Of a DNA stretch of 8,299 nt, positions 1 to 4,705 are shown piece by piece. Under the pieces are notes generated by a model. The model made no database searches. It saw only the letters and a list, made by a program, of their open reading frames with translations, and was not told the origin of the DNA. The DNA is from Anaerolineae bacterium (GTDB lineage: Bacteria > Chloroflexota > Anaerolineae > Anaerolineales > Villigracilaceae): the NCBI GenBank assembly GCA_017303735.1, contig JAFLCF010000186.1, forward strand, positions 1 to 8,299, written 5' to 3'. Numbering within the stretch: the stretch's first letter is position 1; each line of letters opens with the position of its first letter. Made by a program: the position numbers and the translations under genes.

Positions 1-573
1 TCTTTCATCTTTTCCATTTTCCTTCCAGCGCCGCAAGATCGCCTCAATGTATTTCCAATTGCGCACATTGCGGCTCACTGCAATTTCAAACGCCTCTTCA
101 AACCACACGCCAGGATATTCTTTCTCTGCTTCCTTCAACATATCCGCCAACAAAGGCGTCAACGCCCCGATATTCTCTTCATACAACTTGAACACGTTCG
201 ACTTATTCGGCACATACGAACCAGATGAAGGCTTGACTTGTCCCTTCGCAAACGCCTCAGCGGATAATCGTCCGCGCGGAGAATTGAGGAAATAAAAAAC
301 ATCCGCCTCTTTCTCCGACTTGAGCATGATGCCCCTCTCAAGCGCTTTGCCCAGCCCGCGCCGAATCTCCTTTATATCCAACCCCAGCGTCGCTTCATCA
401 AAGTCCGCTTCCCCTAACCCACGGAAGTTCCCTTCCATATGTTCAATGCGCCAAATCGCATACAAGGTCACCTTCAACTCGGCAACATCCTCGATCTCAT
501 TCATCATCTGAATGAACGAATCAGGGACTTGGGTAAAGGTTTCAGAAGAGGTGAAGCCGGGGAATGGGGTCAT
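1..573 (-). CDS. DnaD-domain primosome protein (C-terminus beyond window)
   Basis: The reading frame is open from an ATG at 573 to the window's left edge, giving 191 residues without a stop, so the C-terminus is missing. Residues about 1-110 look like a winged-helix-type N-terminal domain. Residues about 128-188 match the DnaD/DnaB_2 domain: it opens with LYEENIGALTPLLADML and ends with NVRNWKYIEAILRRWKENGK, the pattern used by DnaD-family proteins to bind DNA and remodel it during primosome assembly. The gene follows dnaB in the same direction with a gap of 33 bases, so the product probably helps load or regulate the DnaB helicase. I see no good Shine-Dalgarno sequence before the ATG; the gap is largely a GC-rich palindrome, so translation may be coupled to dnaB. 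The domain assignment is strong. The exact role (initiation or restart) is inferred from Firmicutes DnaD. Confidence 0.85.
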   Translation of the reverse strand, partial: MTPFPGFTSSETFTQVPDSFIQMMNEIEDVAELKVTLYAIWRIEHMEGNFRGLGEADFDEATLGLDIKEIRRGLGKALERGIMLKSEKEADVFYFLNSPRGRLSAEAFAKGQVKPSSGSYVPNKSNVFKLYEENIGALTPLLADMLKEAEKEYPGVWFEEAFEIAVSRNVRNWKYIEAILRRWKENGKDER

Positions 574-583
574 ACATTATTCC

Positions 584-610
584 GTAGGGGCGGGGTAACC
601 CCGCCCCTAC
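584..610. repeat. GC-rich perfect palindrome between dnaB and the dnaD-like gene
   Basis: Twelve bases (GTAGGGGCGGGG, 584-595) are perfectly repeated in inverse at 599-610 around a 3-base TAA spacer. The dnaB stop codon (607-609, minus strand) lies inside the right arm, so the repeat supplies the end of that gene. There is no U-tract on either side, so it is not a classical intrinsic terminator. It resembles short mobile palindromes (REP/MITE-like) that are scattered between genes in many environmental bacterial genomes, but only one copy is in this window, so the mobile nature is inferred. Confidence 0.7.
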
Positions 611-1974
611 TCATTGGGTCGAAACACCTTCGTCGCGGCATTATCGAAGCGGGTCAAATCGCCGCGGAAGATCAAGTCAATTTCGCCGGTGGGACCATTA
701 CGATGTTTCGCCACCGAGATCTTGGTGATGTTGCTCTTATCGCCGTCCTTTTCATAATCATCAGGGCGATAGATGAACATGACGATGTCGGCATCCTGTT
801 CCAAGGAGCCGGATTCGCGCAAGTCTGAGAGGATGGGGCGTTTGTCGGTGCGTTGCTCAACAGCACGGCTTAACTGAGCGGCGGTCAGCACCGGCACATT
901 CAATTCACGCGCCAGCACTTTGAGATTACGTGAGATATTCGAAACTTCTTGCACGCGGTTGTCATTGCGGGTATCGCCTGTCATGAGCTGAAGATAGTCG
1001 ATGATGACCAAATCGAGTTTGTGTTCGGCATGTAGACGTCGACACTTTGTGCGAAGCTGTAAGGGAGTCAACGCAGGCGTATCATCTAAGAAGATCTTGG
1101 TGCTGCCGAAGACTTCAATAGCGTGGTTGAATAACTTCCATTCATCTTCTGCCAAACGACCGGTTGCCAAATTCTGCGAAGAGATACCCGTCTCTTGCGC
1201 GATGAGACGTTGGACCACCTGTTCATTAGACATTTCCAAGGAGAAGATGGCAATATGCTTCTTATGGGTTAGTCCTGCGTTTTTGGCGATGGAAAGCAGA
1301 AAACCAGATTTACCCTGACCCGGACGACCCGCCACGATCAACAAGTCTGAAGGATGCAAGCCGCGCAGGAGTTTATCGAGGTCAATGAAACCGGTCGGCA
1401 CCCCGTTAAAGTCCGCGCCGAGTTTGGCAAGCTCTGCCACTTGGTCGTAATAATTCGAAAGGACTTTACGGATCGGCTCTACATCATGGCGGGTGCGGCG
1501 TTCGCTCACGCCAAAGACGGCTTTCTCCGCCTCCCCCATCACATTGTCGATGCCATCGCCTTTGTACGCCAACGAAGCGATCTGATTCGCCGCCTGGATC
1601 ATCCTACGGCGCAGGGAGTTCTCTTCAACGATGTGACCATACGCCTCAGCGTTGAGAGAGGTCGGGACCTGGTTAATGAGCGAGGTCAAATAAGCCGAGC
1701 CGCCGATCTCTGCCAGTTGACCGGCTTTCTCCAGATCCTCAGAGAGGGTCAACAAGTCTACGGGTATGCGGGCTTCTTGTAAGCGAATGAAGGCTTCCCA
1801 GATCCAACGGTTGCGATGAATGTAAAAATCATCCGCCGAGAGGAACTGGGCGAGGTCGTAATACACTTCGGGGTTAATCAACACCGCCCCTACGACGGCT
1901 TCTTCGGCTTCCCGGCTATGCGGTACACCTGGGCTGGAGGGGGCGGTTGTTTCTTCGGGGTAGAAATCTGTCAT
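607..1974 (-). CDS. dnaB: Replicative DNA helicase DnaB
   Basis: The 455-residue product is a full-length, intein-free replicative helicase, the hexameric ATP-driven motor that unwinds DNA ahead of the replisome and recruits primase. The N-terminal DnaB domain is at about residues 17-120 (REAEEAVVGA..., then YIHRNRWIWEAFIRLQ). The RecA-like motor domain covers about 190-450. It has a Walker A GRPGQGKS at 216-223 with Ser at the usual Thr position, SLEMSNEQVVQRL at 245-257, Walker B LVIIDYLQLM at 322-331, and the conserved LSRAVEQRTDKRP and SDLRESGSLEQDADIV stretches at 368-398. The gene starts 15 bases after the DUF151-family gene ends and is followed by a DnaD-domain gene, so the three form one transcription unit. 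No clear Shine-Dalgarno precedes the ATG, which suggests coupling to the gene upstream. The stop codon lies within a GC-rich palindrome. Confidence 0.97.
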   Translation of the reverse strand: MTDFYPEETTAPSSPGVPHSREAEEAVVGAVLINPEVYYDLAQFLSADDFYIHRNRWIWEAFIRLQEARIPVDLLTLSEDLEKAGQLAEIGGSAYLTSLINQVPTSLNAEAYGHIVEENSLRRRMIQAANQIASLAYKGDGIDNVMGEAEKAVFGVSERRTRHDVEPIRKVLSNYYDQVAELAKLGADFNGVPTGFIDLDKLLRGLHPSDLLIVAGRPGQGKSGFLLSIAKNAGLTHKKHIAIFSLEMSNEQVVQRLIAQETGISSQNLATGRLAEDEWKLFNHAIEVFGSTKIFLDDTPALTPLQLRTKCRRLHAEHKLDLVIIDYLQLMTGDTRNDNRVQEVSNISRNLKVLARELNVPVLTAAQLSRAVEQRTDKRPILSDLRESGSLEQDADIVMFIYRPDDYEKDGDKSNITKISVAKHRNGPTGEIDLIFRGDLTRFDNAATKVFRPNE

Positions 1975-1989
1975 TGGTTTGGATTCAGC

Positions 1990-2562
1990 TTAGGCTGGGG
2001 GTGAGTCGGGCTTGTCCTTGTCGGGGTTATCGATATCCAGTTTGTCGATGAAATCCTTGAAAACGGATAATCGGTCACTTGCATCCTCCGTCATGGGAGG
2101 CGGCGGCTCTCTCCTGGTGGGAGTTGTGTTGCCAGTTTCTGGCATATCTTTGTCTGGTTCCACGCCTGCCGATTCCATCACACTCGGGTGGACGAGGATG
2201 GGTGCATGCGCACGCGCCGCAATGGCGATGGCATCCGATGATCTTGAGTCGATGTGGATCTCACGCCCATCGGCTTCGGCGACGATGTTGCCGTAATAAA
2301 TATCACCTTCGAGTTTGACGATCTCCACGCGGACGATGCGGGCGTTGAATGCCTTGAATACATTCTTCAACAGGTCATGCGTCAGCGGGCGCACCATTTC
2401 CACTTCCTGCAAGGCGACGGTGATGGCTTCTGCTTCGTATGGACCCACCCAAATGGTGAGATAGCGCTCTGCATTCACTTGTTTCAACACCACCACGCGC
2501 TGGGGCGCCATTAAATGCACGCGGATGCTGTCTATAATTACTTCTATCATTCCAGACGACAT
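1990..2562 (-). CDS. Bifunctional nuclease family protein (DUF151)
   Basis: The product of 190 residues belongs to the DUF151/bifunctional nuclease family, whose plant members were reported to have DNase and RNase activity; the bacterial role is largely unknown. The core covers residues about 5-130. It starts MIEVIIDSIRVHL, has the WVGPYEAEAI segment at 38-47, RPLTHDLL at 58-65, and the family signature IDSRSSDAIAIAAR at 104-117. After a Pro-rich linker, the tail RLSVFKDFIDKLDIDNP fits the short C-terminal helix usual in this family. I chose the ATG at 2562 because a GGAG Shine-Dalgarno sits six bases upstream; a second ATG four codons later is possible. The frame stays open further upstream to 2682, but that extension translates an intergenic repeat. 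The gene heads a leftward operon with dnaB. A TATGCTAAAAT stretch (2582-2592, minus strand) could be the -10 region, but I see no good -35. Confidence 0.88.
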   Translation of the reverse strand: MSSGMIEVIIDSIRVHLMAPQRVVVLKQVNAERYLTIWVGPYEAEAITVALQEVEMVRPLTHDLLKNVFKAFNARIVRVEIVKLEGDIYYGNIVAEADGREIHIDSRSSDAIAIAARAHAPILVHPSVMESAGVEPDKDMPETGNTTPTRREPPPPMTEDASDRLSVFKDFIDKLDIDNPDKDKPDSPPA

Positions 2563-2641
2563 AGGGGACTCCAATGTGTCTATTTTAGCATAAAGGTTGT
2601 GTGCATGACCTGAATTTACATAAGAGGAAAATATATTTTGT

Positions 2642-2717
2642 GGTGGACCACAGACCATGGACGAGTGACGGTGGACAGGCAAGTACTTCCATGGTCAATA
2701 GTCTATCGTCCACCGTC
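2642..2717. repeat. Interspersed inverted repeat, copy A
   Basis: An imperfect hairpin has outer arms GGTGGAC (2642-2648) and GTCCACC (2708-2714), and inner arms GACCATGGA (2653-2661) and TCCATGGTC (2688-2696). A further copy of the arm, GACGGTGGAC (2667-2676), lies in the loop and can pair with 2708-2717 instead, so two folds compete. Both ends of the element recur at copy B: 18 of 19 bases of 2646-2664 match 8066-8084, and 22 of 24 bases of 2694-2717 match 8109-8132. It sits between the leftward operon and tRNA-Pro. It looks like a non-coding dispersed repeat, possibly acting as a transcription barrier. Confidence 0.8.
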
Positions 2718-2734
2718 TCAAGGGAAAATTGGGT

Positions 2735-2763
2735 TTGCATTTATCAGAAAACGCGACTATAAT
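2735..2763 (+). promoter_or_regulatory. Sigma-70-type promoter of tRNA-Pro
   Basis: A perfect TATAAT -10 box (2758-2763) is preceded by TTGCAT (2735-2740) at the ideal 17-base spacing. Transcription would start near 2770, about nine bases before the mature tRNA 5' end, leaving a short leader for RNase P to remove. Confidence 0.85.
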
Positions 2764-2778
2764 CTCGCTCGCTCATCT

Positions 2779-2853
2779 CGGGGCGTGGCGCAGCCCGGCT
2801 AGCGCACTTGCATGGGGTGCAAGGGGTCGGAGGTTCAAATCCTCTCGCCCCGA
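2779..2853 (+). tRNA. tRNA-Pro (anticodon GGG)
   Basis: This is a complete cloverleaf of 75 bases. The acceptor stem is CGGGGCG (2779-2785) with CGCCCCG (2846-2852). The D stem is GCGC with GCGC. The anticodon stem is CTTGC (2807-2811) with GCAAG (2819-2823), and the T arm is GGAGG, TTCAAAT loop, CCTCT. The seven-base anticodon loop ATGGGGT puts GGG at 2814-2816, reading CCC proline codons, followed by the G37 typical of proline tRNAs. The discriminator is A2853. The next bases are CAG, so the CCA end is not encoded and must be added enzymatically. It has its own promoter and terminator. Confidence 0.97.
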
Positions 2854-2864
2854 CAGAGAGTACG

Positions 2865-2898
2865 AAAAACCGTCCTTGCCGGGGACGGTTTTTATTTT
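2865..2898 (+). terminator. Intrinsic terminator of tRNA-Pro
   Basis: An 11-bp perfect stem, AAAAACCGTCC (2865-2875) with GGACGGTTTTT (2883-2893), encloses a 7-base loop and runs into a T-rich tract (TTTTTATTTT). It lies 12 bases after the tRNA and should separate its transcript from the AT-rich gene downstream. Confidence 0.9.
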
Positions 2899-3006
2899 AA
2901 TAAATTTACGGATAAAATTGGGGTAAAGTTGTTTAATATTCATCTTTGTTCGTTTATATCGCTTCTAATATGGGTACAGATCAAAAAGATGGAATTAGGA
3001 GACAAG

Positions 3007-3816
3007 ATGTTTTATCATATCAAAATAGAATTACCAGATAGCAACTCATGGATCGAGGAGAATAAAACAAAAGAACAAGCAACAAATAACTATGTTTGTC
3101 CTTTTATAAATAAAGAAGTCACTGTTTTAAATGAGAAAATATTTAACATGAGCACATTTGCAGGTTTATCTATTTATAAAACAGATAAACCAATTGATTC
3201 CGAATACCCTATTAAAAAAAGCGATTTTAAGAGAAAACTATTCAGCTCTGATTCAGAAGAAACTATTGATTGGTACAAGTATGAAGAGAGTCTCCTTAAT
3301 AAGCTCAAGGAAATGAAGGCAGATGTTACGCTTGAGATTTTTAAGGACGCTCTTTTTATTATAGATGCCGGTGAATATAAAGAAATCAAGAAAACCACTC
3401 TCAATAGCTTGCGTGAAAAAACAGTCTTTTTTATCTGTAAGTTTGACGATCCCGAAGTTGACCATAATTATTCTTTTGTTATTAAACCTTTAGTAGAAAA
3501 ATATCAATTCAAAATATTGCGAGCAGATGAAATATCACACACCGGAACTATTACTGATGCAATTCTTGATGGAATAAATCGTTCAAGGTTCGTAATAGCA
3601 GACTTAACTGGATCAAGACCTAATTGTTATTATGAGGTTGGATATGCCCATTCTAGAGCCAAACCTGTAATTATCCTTGCAAAAAAAGGAACTGAGCGGC
3701 ATTTCGATTTATCTACTCATAAATGGAACTATTGGGATGATTACAAAGATTTAAAACCGACCTTAGAAAGGGAGTTATTATCAATTCTCCTCGCAATTGG
3801 TGAAATCTCTAAGTGA
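3007..3816 (+). CDS. Deoxyribosyltransferase-like/TIR-like putative defence effector
   Basis: The protein of 269 residues has two parts. The C-terminal part (about 138-265) looks like the nucleoside 2-deoxyribosyltransferase/TIR-like Rossmannoid fold: a beta strand KTVFFICKFDD (138-148), RADE (172-175), then FVIADLTGSRPNCYYEVGYAH (195-215) and KPVIILA (219-225). In the deoxyribosyltransferase family the equivalents of D199 and E210 are active-site acids, so base-ribose (NAD or nucleoside) cleavage is plausible. The N-terminal part (1 to about 130) begins YHIKIEL and has no assignment I can make. No signal peptide or membrane segment is visible. I chose the ATG at 3007 because AGGAG lies five bases upstream; the open frame further up runs back into tRNA-Pro and is not real. 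The gene is markedly AT-rich (14 G/C among the 60 bases from 3121, against 37 among the 60 from 6781), which suggests recent transfer. It stands alone, so a solitary antiphage effector is the leading guess and a metabolic hydrolase the alternative. Confidence 0.75.
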   Translation: MFYHIKIELPDSNSWIEENKTKEQATNNYVCPFINKEVTVLNEKIFNMSTFAGLSIYKTDKPIDSEYPIKKSDFKRKLFSSDSEETIDWYKYEESLLNKLKEMKADVTLEIFKDALFIIDAGEYKEIKKTTLNSLREKTVFFICKFDDPEVDHNYSFVIKPLVEKYQFKILRADEISHTGTITDAILDGINRSRFVIADLTGSRPNCYYEVGYAHSRAKPVIILAKKGTERHFDLSTHKWNYWDDYKDLKPTLERELLSILLAIGEISK

Positions 3817-3825
3817 AATTATTCT

Positions 3826-3855
3826 GTTCTCTTCGGCAAATCAGAAGAGAACTTT
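3826..3855 (+). terminator. Possible terminator after the deoxyribosyltransferase-like gene
   Basis: A 9-bp perfect stem, GTTCTCTTC (3826-3834) with GAAGAGAAC (3844-3852), starts ten bases after the stop codon. Only three T residues follow, so termination would be weak; it may instead stabilise the mRNA 3' end. Confidence 0.45.
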
Positions 3856-3933
3856 CAACTTGCTACAAATGTAATCTACAGACCGAACGAGTTAATCCTT
3901 AAATTTTCTTATCCTAACAGTTTTATGAGACGT

Positions 3934-3962
3934 CCGCCATTTAAGTGGCGGCTCTCTCTTTT
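3934..3962 (+). terminator. GC-rich hairpin with T-tract
   Basis: A six-base stem, CCGCCA (3934-3939) with TGGCGG (3946-3951), has a 6-base loop and is followed by CTCTCTCTTTT. It is a reasonable intrinsic terminator for rightward transcripts coming from the AT-rich gene. It stands at the edge where base composition returns towards that of the neighbours, so it may also be a dispersed palindrome. Confidence 0.5.
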
Positions 3963-3974
3963 ATAATCAAAGCA

Positions 3975-4001
3975 TTGTGATATGTTTCCAACCTCTATAA
4001 A
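3975..4001 (+). promoter_or_regulatory. Possible promoter giving a leaderless DUF4190-type mRNA
   Basis: TATAAA (3996-4001) lies six bases before the ATG at 4008, so transcription would begin at or next to the start codon. TTGTGA (3975-3980) is a possible -35 box, but the 15-base spacing is short. No Shine-Dalgarno is seen before this ATG, which fits leaderless initiation. Confidence 0.25.
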
Positions 4002-4007
4002 AAGACT

Positions 4008-4382
4008 ATGAACTCAAACGAACCCATCTACTCTTCACTGTCTCCCAATTCCCCACCCACAAACAAACATTCCATCATCAGCCTCATCCTCGGCATCCTC
4101 ACCATGCTTACCCTGTGCGGAGGCATGGTACCGCTTCCTTTTACCGGCTTTATTTGTTTCCCAACAACATTTGTATTGGGGCTGCTGGCACTGATCTATG
4201 GCGCGATCTCACTGAATACCATTCGCAAGAATAATGAAAGCGGCAAACCGTGGGCATGGATGGGCATCGTAAGCGGCGGCTTTATCTTTTTGTGTATGCT
4301 CTGCATGCTGATCGCTATCGTTTCGCTTTTTATCTTCGCACCCGATACGGTTCAACCCATCGTCGAAGGCTATCAACTTTAG
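4008..4382 (+). CDS. DUF4190-type small membrane protein
   Basis: The product of 124 residues begins with a polar, Ser/Pro/Asn-rich cytoplasmic tail (1-20). Hydrophobic stretches follow at about 21-37 (SIISLILGILTMLTLCG), 45-70 and 87-112. The order Ser-x-x-x-LGIL, a central LGLLALIYGAISLNTIRK, then AWMGIVSGG is the usual layout of DUF4190 proteins. Members are often fused to, or encoded near, proteins with polar N-terminal tails, and their function is unknown. There is no evident partner: the next gene on this strand is tRNA-Sec. The start codon has no Shine-Dalgarno. Family membership is judged by pattern only. Confidence 0.75.
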   Translation: MNSNEPIYSSLSPNSPPTNKHSIISLILGILTMLTLCGGMVPLPFTGFICFPTTFVLGLLALIYGAISLNTIRKNNESGKPWAWMGIVSGGFIFLCMLCMLIAIVSLFIFAPDTVQPIVEGYQL

Positions 4383-4390
4383 TATTTTTA

Positions 4391-4463
4391 GTACACGGAA
4401 AAGATCAGATTCATTGAAATAATTTTTCGCGATGGTTCCGTTGAATCCGTGCCATCCGTGTAC
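4391..4463. repeat. Inverted repeat with repeated CCGTG motifs
   Basis: GTACACGGA (4391-4399) is inverted at TCCGTGTAC (4455-4463). The right part carries a short tandem of related words (TTCCGTTGAATCCGTG, CCATCCGTG). It fills most of the gap between the DUF4190-type gene and the tRNA-Sec promoter. Similar CACGGATT-type sequences occur as dispersed intergenic repeats in environmental genomes; only one copy is present here, so I cannot show that it is repeated. Confidence 0.5.
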
Positions 4464-4509
4464 AAAAAGATTCAAAGAACATCTCTCTAAGCCATTCTTA
4501 ACATCCAAC

Positions 4510-4538
4510 TTGCCAATCACACTTCTCTCGGGTATCCT
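4510..4538 (+). promoter_or_regulatory. Probable promoter of tRNA-Sec
   Basis: TTGCCA (4510-4515) and TATCCT (4533-4538) are separated by the ideal 17 bases. The predicted start falls about 4545-4546, essentially at the mature tRNA 5' end, so little or no 5' leader would be left for RNase P to remove. The -10 box matches the consensus only moderately. Confidence 0.5.
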
Positions 4539-4545
4539 TGCCAGC

Positions 4546-4639
4546 GGGAGTGGTTAGGTCCCGGTGGGCTTCCTGGTCTTCAAAACCTGTGGCGGGTCGC
4601 GTTGCGGGTCGCGGTGGGTTCGACTCCCATCCACTCCCG
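4546..4639 (+). tRNA. selC: tRNA-Sec (selenocysteine, anticodon UCA)
   Basis: This tRNA of 94 bases inserts selenocysteine at recoded UGA codons. It has the family's special features. The acceptor stem has eight pairs, GGGAGTGG (4546-4553) with CCACTCCC (4631-4638). The D stem has six, AGGTCC (4556-4561) with GGGCTT (4566-4571), closing a four-base loop. The anticodon loop is CTTCAAA with TCA at 4580-4582, and the T arm is GTGGG, TTCGACT, CCCAT. The variable arm (about 4590-4613) is long and built from two direct copies of GCGGGTCGCG separated by TT; it folds as a stem with one G-G mismatch. The anticodon stem has a U-U mismatch at its second pair (4574 with 4588). The discriminator is G4639, and the following CCT shows that CCA is not encoded. 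No other selenocysteine gene is in view. Confidence 0.95.
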
Positions 4640-4648
4640 CCTATTTTG

Positions 4649-4694
4649 AGACTTTGGAAGTCCTGAACTTTTGAAGACTTCCAAAGTCTTTTTT
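4649..4694 (+). terminator. Intrinsic terminator after tRNA-Sec
   Basis: A 14-bp perfect stem, AGACTTTGGAAGTC (4649-4662) with GACTTCCAAAGTCT (4676-4689), is followed by six Ts (4689-4694). It ends transcription of tRNA-Sec. The U-tract touches the GGAG Shine-Dalgarno of the M50 protease gene at 4695, which leaves no room for a promoter between the two. That gene must therefore be expressed by readthrough, or from a start site within or upstream of this hairpin. Confidence 0.88.
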
Positions 4695-4705
4695 GGAGAG
4701 AGAGA

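Noticed and set aside
584..610. GC-rich palindrome as an intrinsic terminator of dnaB
   Set aside because: No T-tract follows on either strand, and the dnaD-like gene continues the operon.
607..1974. Intein in DnaB
   Set aside because: The helicase reads through at its usual length with no insertion at the Walker A or later motifs.
2563..2682. Upstream extension of the DUF151-family gene
   Set aside because: The extra residues do not fit the family and come from repeat copy A. A GGAG precedes the ATG at 2562.
2729..2926. Plus-strand open frame across tRNA-Pro
   Set aside because: It translates the promoter, tRNA and terminator; the RRFKSSRPD-type peptide is a familiar tRNA artefact.
2812..3006. 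In-frame upstream extension of the deoxyribosyltransferase-like gene starting inside tRNA-Pro
   Set aside because: It would translate the tRNA 3' half and its terminator. The ATG at 3007 has AGGAG at proper spacing.
2779..4007. Integrated element with att sites at tRNA-Pro
   Set aside because: I found no duplicate of the tRNA 3' end and no integrase or transposase gene, so only a compositional islet is claimed.
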